Assembly (NCBI GenBank): GCA_038322235.1
Contig: JBBQFQ010000011.1
Location: 1 to 64,000 of the forward strand
From: SZAS-18 sp038322235
GTDB lineage: Bacteria > Verrucomicrobiota > Verrucomicrobiia > Chthoniobacterales > SZAS-18
Reading direction: 5' to 3'
Length of the DNA stretch: 64,000 bases
Below the pieces are notes generated by a model, which saw only the letters and a program-made list of their open reading frames with translations, was not told the origin of the DNA and made no database searches. Shown here piece by piece: positions 54,213-62,262 of the stretch. How positions within the stretch are numbered: position 1 is the first letter of the stretch; each line of letters begins with the position of its first letter. The position numbers were made by a program, and so were the translations under genes.

Positions 54213-55550
54213 TCAGGCACCGGTGAACGCTTCGCCCAGGCAGCCGAGGAGGAAGTCGATGTCATCGGCGGTCACGCACATTGGCGGCGTGATTCGGATG
54301 ACGTTTCCGTAGAGTCCGCCGCGGCCAATCAGGACTCCAAGTTCGCGCGTCGCTTCGAGCACGCGCGAAACGCGATCGCGATCCGGCTCTTTGGTCCCCG
54401 GATCTTTCACGATTTCGACGCCCTGGATGAATCCGCAGCCGCGCACATCCCCGATGACAGGATGCTTTTTCTGGAGCGCGAGAAGTCCCTCGCGGAGCCG
54501 GGAGCCCAGCGTAGCCGCCCGTTCCATGATTTTTTCCTTTTCGATCACCTCGAGAACGGCCAGCCCCTGGGCGCTCGCCACCGGATTTCCGCCATAGGTG
54601 TTGAAGTGGATCCGCTGCTTCAACGCGCTCGCGATTTCCGGAGTCGTCACGACGGCACCGAGCGCACAGCCATTGCCGATGCTCTTCGCCATCGTGACGA
54701 TGTCCGGGATGACTCCCTGATTCTGGAAGCCCCACCACGCTTTTCCGGTCCGCGCGAACCCACTCTGCACCTCATCGGAAATGCAGAGCCCGCCGGCGGC
54801 GCGCACGTGACCATAGACCTCGGGCAGATACCCGTCGGGAAACTCGATGAAGCCGCCCACGCCTTGAATTCCCTCGGCAATGAAGCCAGCGATCCGGCCG
54901 GACGTCCCGAACTCGATGAGGTTCTTGACGTCTGCCGCGTATTTGGGGCCAGCCTGCGGATCGTCATATCCAAATGGTCCGCGATAGCGGTTTGGCGTCT
55001 GGGCGAATTGCACGCCATACCCTTGCGGCTGGTTGTACTTCCAGGTGTGATGTCCGGTGAGACCCATCGTCGCCTGGCCACCGCCGTGGTACGCATTCCG
55101 GAGCGAGATGAAGTCGTAGTTCCCGGTGTAGGCGCGGGCCATCGTGAGGGCGAGGTCATTTGCCTCCGAGCCCGAGTTGACGAAGTAGCAGACCTTGAGG
55201 TTGCCTGGCATGGTCGACGCCAGCTTCTCCGCATAGCGACCCACCGTTCCATGGAGATAAAGCGTCGTGACGTGCTGGAGGCGGTGATTCTGCGCATCAG
55301 CCGCCGCGACGACGTGAGGATGGCAGTGGCCGACCCCGACCGTCACGATTCCACCGAAGGCGTCCAGATAACGTCTTCCCGTCTGGTCCCAGACATACTG
55401 CATGCGTCCCTCGACGAGCATGAGCGGCTTGGCGTAATACGTGAGATACGAGGGCGGGAGGTACTCCTGCCGCAAGCGCAGCGCTTCATCGAACGACGGG
55501 CCGTCGTAGGCTGCTGGCAGGTGATCGCAGGGGGGGATTGTGGGAGACAT
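54213..55550 (-). CDS. Class III aminotransferase (AGXT2-like)
   Basis: A 445-aa PLP-dependent enzyme. It has FVNSGSEANDLALTMARAYT, the HHTWKYN segment, AEGIQGVGGFIEFP, CISDEVQSGFARTG (cofactor Asp) and the Schiff-base Lys in IVTMAKSIGNGCALGAVV, then FNTYGGNPVASAQG. It resembles alanine-glyoxylate/omega-amino-acid aminotransferases. The exact amino donor is not determinable. It is convergent with the transporter; their ends are 1 bp apart. The ATG at 55550 follows a spacer that shares an mRNA with the 55567 gene. Confidence 0.92.
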   Translation of the reverse strand: MSPTIPPCDHLPAAYDGPSFDEALRLRQEYLPPSYLTYYAKPLMLVEGRMQYVWDQTGRRYLDAFGGIVTVGVGHCHPHVVAAADAQNHRLQHVTTLYLHGTVGRYAEKLASTMPGNLKVCYFVNSGSEANDLALTMARAYTGNYDFISLRNAYHGGGQATMGLTGHHTWKYNQPQGYGVQFAQTPNRYRGPFGYDDPQAGPKYAADVKNLIEFGTSGRIAGFIAEGIQGVGGFIEFPDGYLPEVYGHVRAAGGLCISDEVQSGFARTGKAWWGFQNQGVIPDIVTMAKSIGNGCALGAVVTTPEIASALKQRIHFNTYGGNPVASAQGLAVLEVIEKEKIMERAATLGSRLREGLLALQKKHPVIGDVRGCGFIQGVEIVKDPGTKEPDRDRVSRVLEATRELGVLIGRGGLYGNVIRITPPMCVTADDIDFLLGCLGEAFTGA

Positions 55551-55566
55551 GGGGCGAAAGTCGGGG

Positions 55567-56181
55567 TCAGTCTTTGACGGTGCGGAGTCGCATTTTGAAG
55601 CGGAATCCTTCGGCGTCGAAAATGACAAAGCCATCCTCGATTCGCGAGAGGGCCATCGAAGCGCCACCCGGAAGCGGAACCCTCTGCCCCACTTGATACT
55701 CCCGCTTGCTGATCACCGCGAGCGGCGGCACTCCGAGCAGCGTGGACGTCAGTCGGTTGTCGAGAATCCATTTCTCGGCGGCGCCAATGACCGGTGGGAT
55801 CGGTCGGTTTGGTTGGGCAACGGGGGGAGCGTCCATCAACGGCCGCGGAGTTGGCTCCACCTTGACGGGAGCGATCTTTGGGGTTCCGACCGTCACCTCC
55901 GTCTTCAACGGGACGTCGCCCTCGCGCGGCGGTGTCGTGGGGGTCGTACCGGGTGCGGCCACCTGGGCTTTTGCCGCTCGCTCCCGCTCCTTCTCCTCGG
56001 CGAGTCGGGCGGCTTGCTCTCGTGACTTCCGCTCGGCCTCCAGCGTCGCTTTGCGCTTTTCCTCTTTGGCGATCGCCTGCTCCCGCTGCACTTTGGCCTC
56101 CCATTTGGAGTACAGCTGAAACACCCCGCCGCCCAGCCCGAGCGCGATGAGGATGAGGAGAATGATCTTGCTGCGGTCCAT
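55567..56181 (-). CDS. Single-pass membrane protein with coiled coil
   Basis: A 204-aa protein. A short cytoplasmic N-terminus and one membrane segment (about 5-25; IILLILIALGLGGGVFQLYS) precede a charged helical coiled coil (28-75; EQAIAKEEKRKATLEAERKS..). A Pro-rich linker follows, then a small C-terminal domain with YQVGQRVPLPGG and IFDAEGFRFKMRLR. It has the layout of an envelope-spanning scaffold. The partner is unknown. It lies 16 bp upstream of the aminotransferase gene. Confidence 0.65.
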   Translation of the reverse strand: MDRSKIILLILIALGLGGGVFQLYSKWEAKVQREQAIAKEEKRKATLEAERKSREQAARLAEEKERERAAKAQVAAPGTTPTTPPREGDVPLKTEVTVGTPKIAPVKVEPTPRPLMDAPPVAQPNRPIPPVIGAAEKWILDNRLTSTLLGVPPLAVISKREYQVGQRVPLPGGASMALSRIEDGFVIFDAEGFRFKMRLRTVKD

Positions 56182-56294
56182 CGGTGGTAGGGAAGGGGAT
56201 TCAATCGTCGCCGCCCGCGCTTGTAAAGTGTGGTCGGCGGAAAGGAGGGATTGCGCTCGCGCCCGCATTCTGCTGCTAATCCTGCCAGTCCCGC

Positions 56295-57023
56295 ATGGAA
56301 GAATTCGACGAACTCCGCCGCCGCTACGAAGCGCTCCCCCGCCAACTCGACGATCGCCTGTGGACGCGTTTGCGGGAGGGGGATGCTTCGACGCCACGTC
56401 CCCTCTCGCGTCCCGCGATGCCCGGATGGGCACTGATCTTTGTGGGGTTCGGGGGGCCTCTCGCGGGGCTGCTTTTTTTCTTTCTGTTGCGCGTGAACGA
56501 GCGCAGCTACTGGCTCCTCGGCGCGGCGGGAGGACTGCTCCTTGTGGCTGGCTTGATTGGTTTCATCACTCTCCGCTCGGCACCGGCTCAACCGGTGCCG
56601 CCGGATGGCGCAAAGACGGAGGAGCAACTGATCCTCGAGCAGGGCCCGCTCGTTATGGCTCATCTCGTGCGGGCCGACGAGCGGCTCTGGCAGCCGGGCG
56701 CACCTCCTGGACGCGCCTTGCTGCTCTTCAGTCTCGACCCTTCCCGCCGTTTCGATCGCACTTATCTGGACCGGCTGGTGGGTGAGATCCAGGTCTTGCG
56801 AGGGGGCACGATGCCGGATCTGGCGCTTGTCGATGTCTGGCGCTTGGTGAACAGCGAAAAGGCGAACGGAAGCGTGCTCGTGCCGACGCCGATGTCCGGC
56901 AATGATCAAACCTTTCTGGCGGCGATCACGCTCATCCCAAAGTGGCTCGAACGCGGTCGGCTGACCTCGCGGTCGATTCTCGGGATCGCCCATCCGAAAG
57001 GTCGCCGGCTCCTGCAGATCTGA
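56295..57023 (+). CDS. Membrane protein, unknown function
   Basis: A 242-aa protein with a helical N-terminus (MEEFDELRRRYEALPRQLDD), two membrane segments (about 44-66 and 72-92) and a C-terminal soluble domain. The latter has PLVMAHLVRADERLWQPG and ALLLFSLDPSRRFDR. The family is not recognised. It is divergent from the 55567 gene. Confidence 0.62.
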   Translation: MEEFDELRRRYEALPRQLDDRLWTRLREGDASTPRPLSRPAMPGWALIFVGFGGPLAGLLFFFLLRVNERSYWLLGAAGGLLLVAGLIGFITLRSAPAQPVPPDGAKTEEQLILEQGPLVMAHLVRADERLWQPGAPPGRALLLFSLDPSRRFDRTYLDRLVGEIQVLRGGTMPDLALVDVWRLVNSEKANGSVLVPTPMSGNDQTFLAAITLIPKWLERGRLTSRSILGIAHPKGRRLLQI

Positions 57024-57043
57024 ACGCGGGGCGGGCGTTGAAT

Positions 57044-58132
57044 TTATTTCCAGATCGGTCGATCCAGCCAGTATGGGTCAGCAATGCCGTCGCGATAGGC
57101 CTGGAGGGCATCCGGGGAGGAATTCACCCGGAGGTTGCTGTAGCTCCCATCTTTGTTCTGCCAGCGCTCGTGCCAGAAAACGATCGCCTTGATCCGGTTG
57201 TATTCCGGTGACCGCATCGTGGCGAGCGCTTCGGAGATCCACGCCGCCTTGCTCCCCTTTTTAGGAAACTCCCCCACGCCCCATTCCACTACCATTACCG
57301 GCTTCGCGGGGTGCAATTCCGAGACCGTTTGATACGGCCAGGCCAAGAGCGGCGTGAAGGTGCCCCACCGATCCCCGTTGTACTGCGGGCCGTAGAGACT
57401 GAATCCGACCCAGTCGCAATACTCCGAGCCGGGATCGTATTCCGCGGCCAGGTTCCACATGTCGAAGGGGTACGGATAGTTCATCAGGTGCAGCACCCAC
57501 TGGACGTTCCGGGCGCCGCGGGCGCGCACGCGGTCAACCACGTATCGAAATGCCCGGCGGTACGTGTCCGGTCCCTCAAAACCCGCGCCCTTGGAAAGCT
57601 TCTTTCCGGCTCCGTAGAAGAATCCGGACCAAGGGAACCAATTGCCGTTTGGCTCGTTTGCGAAGCTCACGACCATGGGTCCGGCGAAAGCTTTCGCTTC
57701 ATCCCCCCAGCGGTCGATGTAGGCATCGTGCTTCCCTTCGAGAATGCTCGTGAGCGAGTAACGGTCCGGTCCTCGATTCTCCTCGTAGGGTCGATCCCAT
57801 GGTGACCAAAAGATAAGCGGCAGAGAACCATGTCTGGCGATGAGCCGAATGTTCGCGGCCGGAAACGACTGCTCGCCCCAGTAGCTCGATGACGCGACGA
57901 TCGCCTGTCGTTTGCCGACCATCTTTTCAAACTCTTCGATCGCCTCGACGGAGACGGCGTCCTCCTTCTCGCCGAAGTCCATGTACGCGCCCGTATAAGC
58001 ACCCGTGGCGGGCAGGGCGAGTTGCGCCGCCTTCGGGGGCTCGATCCGAGGCGGGAGCGCGCGCGGGCACCCCGTGAGCACACTGGCCAGGCCCAACAGG
58101 AAGAACAGACGGGGAAGCGCGGGGCGGGTCAT
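57044..58132 (-). CDS. GH26-like glycoside hydrolase lipoprotein
   Basis: A 362-aa protein. The lipobox LASVLTGC has Cys22. The TIM-barrel resembles beta-mannanase (GH26) folds: acid/base E160 in VVSFANEPNGNWFPW and nucleophile-like E283 in MVVEWGVGEF. DWVGFSLYGPQYNG and FWHERWQNKDGSYSN are also typical. It is likely anchored in the outer membrane or periplasm and trims the polymer. It overlaps the upstream 1148-aa gene by ATGA, so it is translated with it. Confidence 0.88.
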   Translation of the reverse strand: MTRPALPRLFFLLGLASVLTGCPRALPPRIEPPKAAQLALPATGAYTGAYMDFGEKEDAVSVEAIEEFEKMVGKRQAIVASSSYWGEQSFPAANIRLIARHGSLPLIFWSPWDRPYEENRGPDRYSLTSILEGKHDAYIDRWGDEAKAFAGPMVVSFANEPNGNWFPWSGFFYGAGKKLSKGAGFEGPDTYRRAFRYVVDRVRARGARNVQWVLHLMNYPYPFDMWNLAAEYDPGSEYCDWVGFSLYGPQYNGDRWGTFTPLLAWPYQTVSELHPAKPVMVVEWGVGEFPKKGSKAAWISEALATMRSPEYNRIKAIVFWHERWQNKDGSYSNLRVNSSPDALQAYRDGIADPYWLDRPIWK

Positions 58133-61100
58133 CGAGTCGGCGCAGCGCTTTGGCGCACGTTCAGCCGGGCGTCAACGCTCGCGGTCCGCTCCAGCTTTCC
58201 CCAACCCACTAGGGCGCCGTGCAGCGCGCGCTTGATGGCCTTCCACACGACGTAGCTGAGAAGGACCCGATAGATCACCCGCATCGGGATGATGATCCAC
58301 GCGCGCCAGAGCGGTTCGCGTTCGAGGGCGCAGGCGACCACGGCGAGCAGCATGTCGATGGCGAGATACGCGATCAGATAGGGGAGCACCGCGGCCCCGT
58401 TCCCGAGGAGGAACGAGACCAGGAGCCCGAAATCGACGAACGGGGTCAGCGCAACGAGCAGGATTTGGAAGAACCAGATGCTCGGAAGACTAAAAAGCCC
58501 CAGCGCACCGAAGCGCGGGTTAAAGGTCATGTCCCGGTGCTTCCAGAGGCTCTGCATCGTCCCGAACGCCCACCGAAACCGCTGTTTTGAGAGATCGGCA
58601 AATGTCTCTGGCGCCTCGGTGTGCGCAAGCGCGGCCGGGGTATAGGCAATCCGCCACCCGGCGCGATGCAACGCGAGCGTGAGGTCAGTGTCCTCCGCCA
58701 GGGTGTCGTGGGAAATCCCCCCGACTGAACGCACCGCACTCACGCGCAGCGCGCTGATCGCACCCGGTACGACGGTGATGCAATTCCATTTTGCATAGGC
58801 CCTTCGATCGAGGTTGAAGCCGCAAATGTATTCCAGCGCCTGGCAGCGGGCGATCAGCGAGCGCGGGTTCCCCACCTTGGCGTGGCCGGAGACAGCCCCG
58901 GTCTTCTCGTCGCGCATCGGCTGCACGAGCTGACCGATCGTCTCGCGCGTGAACTGCGTATCGGCGTCCAGCAAGACGACGAGATCATGCTTCGCTTCGC
59001 GGAATCCCCGGTCGAGCGCGCTTGCCTTGCCGCCATTCGGCTGATCGATCAGGCGGACCCGCCCGTCGTGCGTCGCGAGGTCGGCGACGATGGCCGCCGT
59101 CCCGTCCACCGAGCCGTCGTTGATAACCAGCACTTCGATCTCACCGGTGTAGTCCGTCTCCAGGACGGAGCGCATGGTCGATGCGATGACCTTGGCCTCA
59201 TTGTAGGCGGCAATCAGGACGGTGACCGGAGGCTGAAAGTCGCCCACCGGGGCTTGATCCCAGCGAAACCGGCTCGCGAGCCAGAGGACGAGGATCGTCC
59301 GGAGGAGAACGAGCAAGGTCGCGATGAGGAGCAGCGTCCACGCGAACGATTCCAACGCGTGAAACACCCGGAACCCCACGCCGGCGACGAAGCGGACGAC
59401 GGTCTGCCGGCCGCCCTCGAGGGGGGGCATGGTGTCCGCATACGATTTCCCCAGCAACTCGTGCACCGGGACGATGACGTCCCCGCGCGTTTGGAGATAG
59501 TCAATAATCTGCGTCAGGGCGTTGAGCGTTTGTTCCCGGTCACCACCTGCATCGTGCAGGAGAACGACATTCCCGCCCGCGGCCCGGCCCTGTTTTGCCC
59601 GTTCGACGATCTTGTCCACGCCATCTCGCGCCCAGTCCATCGTGTCGACGTCTTCGAGCGCGATCATGTAGCCGAGACTCTGGGCGAGACTCAGAGGGCG
59701 AATCTCGTCGAGCTTCGTGGGGTGCGAGTCCGCGTTGTAGGGCGGTCGAAAGAGAAGCGTTGAGCGGCCGGTGACGGTTTCGATCAGTCGCTGTGTGGCA
59801 TTCAGCTCAAGGCGCACCTGCCGATCTGACATGAGGGCGACGTTTCCGTGCGTGTAGGTGTGATTTCCAAGTTCGTGACCTTCGTCGACGATCCGACGTA
59901 CGAGCCCCGGATAAAGTTCGGCGCGACTGCCGACGATGAAAAACGTGGCTTTGACGCCCTCCCGTTTCAGGACGTCAAGGATCATTGGCGTCCAGGTCGG
60001 GTCTGGCCCGTCGTCGAACGTCAGTGCGACCTTGCGGCGGTCTGGACCACTTCCTTCCCGGTAGAGCGTCGTGTAGGCGGGGAACGAAGTGTACGTGCAC
60101 TGCACCCTGCCGTCCGCCGAGATTTCCAGCGCACGGCTGCCATCCTCCCGCTCGGTATTAATGCTAACGATGGCGCCCCGGCCGATTCCGGTGATCTCCT
60201 CCCCGGGAACGATCCTTTCCAATGCCGTGAGGAGCGTGGGATCGAGCTTCGCTGGAAGTCGGAGCGCAGCCCAAATGGCCGGGTCTTCGCCGCCGATCCG
60301 GTCGATCGCGACGCCTCCGAACCCTCGGCGACGCGACGTTTGCACCTGATTCAGAAACGTCACGGAATCCTGGAACCAGACCGTGTGTTTCGTCCCGTCC
60401 TTGTCGAGGTAGGTGAAGTTTGGTTCGAAAGCCGGCCCCGCGACGCGCAAACCCTCCTTCCGAATCTCGTCGAGGCCCGCATAGTCGGCCCGGCTCATCG
60501 CCTCGACGAATGAAATATACTGTCCCCGCGCTTCGCCCTCGGACCAGTCGAATCCACCCGTTCCGAGGACCGCAATCCACTGCGAGGGCTCACCGTATCC
60601 AGCGGCGGTCTCCAGCCAGCCCTCGAACCATTCCTTCGAGGCAGTGGGCCCCGCCGCATCGCCATCGGAGTTCTCCCCGTGCAGGACGGCGAGGAAGTGG
60701 TCGACGATTGGGCTTAGTTTTTCGAGTTGGAAAGAGACAAGATCCTCTCCCATCGGGACACTCATCCAGAACTCGCAACCACGGGCGCGGAGCGCCGTCG
60801 AGAGCTCGGAGTAGAAATCCGTCAAAGCGTCATTGTGGGTGGGATCCACCTGCTGGAAGTCGACCAAGATCCCGCCCGCCTTCGAAGCGCTCACGCGCCC
60901 GGCGATATCCTCGATGAACGCCGCGCGCGCCTCGGGCGGAGCGAGCGCGAGCCACTCGACGGGCTCGGGGATCCGGCCACCTCCCTCGCCTGCGACGTTC
61001 GAGAGGATCGGCATCACAATCACGCCCTTCGTCGCGGCAAAGATGTCGAGCCCGGTATCCGCCTCCTCCTTGATCGAGACGCGGGCGTCCGTCCAGCGGA

Positions 61101-61575
61101 CGGTGTAACGTTCCACGGCGATGTGCGTCAGTTGATCGGCGTGCGCTGCGAACGACGCGAGGCTCGATTGATCCCAGTCCCCATAGTAGGCCACGCGGAT
61201 CTCCGGAATGTCTGTTCCGGGTTGGACGACGCTGCGGCGTTTTTCCGCCGGCGTCCGGGCGCGGCGGGCTGTCTTCTGGCTTTCGGCGAGACGTTTGAAT
61301 TTCAACCAGGTCGGGGTGCGCGCGCCGGGATTCGCCCCCGCGATGTCGGCGGGTCGCTGCAGAGCCTTGAGCTCTTCCTTGATCTTTGCGACGGACGTCG
61401 GGAGACGCAGCCAGGGTGTGACGAGCAAAGATTGGATGAACCAGGCTGCTCCCGCGAGAAAGAGGAGTCCGAATAGCACCAAGCCCACCCGAATCCTAGG
61501 CCATCGCCGTCCGGCAGGGTCGAGGAACACGAACGCCGACTTCGTGCCGGAGCTGTGAGATTTCGGGATTGGCAT
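58129..61575 (-). CDS. GH18-like/NodB deacetylase/GT2 synthase fusion
   Basis: An 1148-aa trimodular membrane protein. It has an N-terminal anchor (about 28-50) and a GH18-like domain (about 125-450; AYYGDWDQSSLASFAAHADQ). A NodB polysaccharide deacetylase follows (about 515-710; LTFDDGPDPTW, GHELGNHTYTHG, FRPPYN). After a membrane segment comes a GT2 synthase (about 780-1010; VTVLIAAYNEAK, VINDGSVDG, LLDADTQF, EDTDLTLAL, QRFRWAFG) and further membrane helices. It resembles PgaB+PgaC fused and would make and deacetylate a beta-linked amino-sugar polymer. It is coupled to the GH26-like lipoprotein. Confidence 0.92.
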   Translation of the reverse strand: MPIPKSHSSGTKSAFVFLDPAGRRWPRIRVGLVLFGLLFLAGAAWFIQSLLVTPWLRLPTSVAKIKEELKALQRPADIAGANPGARTPTWLKFKRLAESQKTARRARTPAEKRRSVVQPGTDIPEIRVAYYGDWDQSSLASFAAHADQLTHIAVERYTVRWTDARVSIKEEADTGLDIFAATKGVIVMPILSNVAGEGGGRIPEPVEWLALAPPEARAAFIEDIAGRVSASKAGGILVDFQQVDPTHNDALTDFYSELSTALRARGCEFWMSVPMGEDLVSFQLEKLSPIVDHFLAVLHGENSDGDAAGPTASKEWFEGWLETAAGYGEPSQWIAVLGTGGFDWSEGEARGQYISFVEAMSRADYAGLDEIRKEGLRVAGPAFEPNFTYLDKDGTKHTVWFQDSVTFLNQVQTSRRRGFGGVAIDRIGGEDPAIWAALRLPAKLDPTLLTALERIVPGEEITGIGRGAIVSINTEREDGSRALEISADGRVQCTYTSFPAYTTLYREGSGPDRRKVALTFDDGPDPTWTPMILDVLKREGVKATFFIVGSRAELYPGLVRRIVDEGHELGNHTYTHGNVALMSDRQVRLELNATQRLIETVTGRSTLLFRPPYNADSHPTKLDEIRPLSLAQSLGYMIALEDVDTMDWARDGVDKIVERAKQGRAAGGNVVLLHDAGGDREQTLNALTQIIDYLQTRGDVIVPVHELLGKSYADTMPPLEGGRQTVVRFVAGVGFRVFHALESFAWTLLLIATLLVLLRTILVLWLASRFRWDQAPVGDFQPPVTVLIAAYNEAKVIASTMRSVLETDYTGEIEVLVINDGSVDGTAAIVADLATHDGRVRLIDQPNGGKASALDRGFREAKHDLVVLLDADTQFTRETIGQLVQPMRDEKTGAVSGHAKVGNPRSLIARCQALEYICGFNLDRRAYAKWNCITVVPGAISALRVSAVRSVGGISHDTLAEDTDLTLALHRAGWRIAYTPAALAHTEAPETFADLSKQRFRWAFGTMQSLWKHRDMTFNPRFGALGLFSLPSIWFFQILLVALTPFVDFGLLVSFLLGNGAAVLPYLIAYLAIDMLLAVVACALEREPLWRAWIIIPMRVIYRVLLSYVVWKAIKRALHGALVGWGKLERTASVDARLNVRQSAAPTR

Positions 61576-61680
61576 GGGATCGCGATGAGCTGAGACGGTG
61601 CCCCGGATGCTTTGTTCAGTCCATCCGCGTCCGCGAGCGTGGGGTTCCGGCAGGTTTGCGGATGCGACGCGCGAGCCGCG

Positions 61681-62262
61681 TCAGCCAGCCCGCGATCGGG
61701 CGAGGATCTCGGAAAGAGCTTCCATGGGCAGCCCCATGACATTGGTCTTACTTCCCTGCATGCGGGAGATGATCCGGTCGCCATGCTCCTGAGCCGCGTA
61801 AGCGCCGGCTTTGTCGAGTGGCTCGATGAGCGCCAGGTAGTCGCGGACCGCGGCGGCGTCGAGTTGGCGGAACGTGACCGCCGTGACGATGTCGAAGATT
61901 CGGCAGCGGCCGCGGTGGGCCAGACAGACCGCGGTGATGACCCGGTGGGTCCGACCCTGCAACTCGGAAATCATCCGCGCAGCGTCAATCAGGTCCCGTG
62001 GCTTGCCGTACGATCGGCCGTCGAGGGTCACGACGGTGTCCGCGCCGAGTACGATTGACGTCGGTTCGCGCCGAAGCGCCACGGCCCGCGCTTTTCGCAG
62101 CGCGTTGAGCCGCGCCAACTCCCGGGGCGTGAAATCGGGGGATTCGCTTTCCTCGACCCCGTGAGGAGGATCGACTTCGAAGTGATACCCGGACTCCTGG
62201 AGGAGAAAGATGCGTCGGGGTGAAGTGGAGGCGAGAATCAGGTGCGGCGATTCAGCGCTCAT
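61681..62262 (-). CDS. maf: Maf-family nucleoside triphosphate pyrophosphatase
   Basis: A 193-aa protein. It has the signature LILASTSPRRIFLLQESG, the EES motif (GVEESESP), LGADTVVTLDG and YGKPRDLIDAARMISELQGR. The C-terminal DKAGAYAAQEHGDRII and GSKTNVMGLPMEAL are typical. It hydrolyses non-canonical or dTTP/UTP-type nucleotides. It lacks the usual second Lys of the ARxKAxA stretch only conservatively (NALRKARAVA). Its start overlaps the pseudokinase stop by ATGA. Confidence 0.95.
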   Translation of the reverse strand: MSAESPHLILASTSPRRIFLLQESGYHFEVDPPHGVEESESPDFTPRELARLNALRKARAVALRREPTSIVLGADTVVTLDGRSYGKPRDLIDAARMISELQGRTHRVITAVCLAHRGRCRIFDIVTAVTFRQLDAAAVRDYLALIEPLDKAGAYAAQEHGDRIISRMQGSKTNVMGLPMEALSEILARSRAG

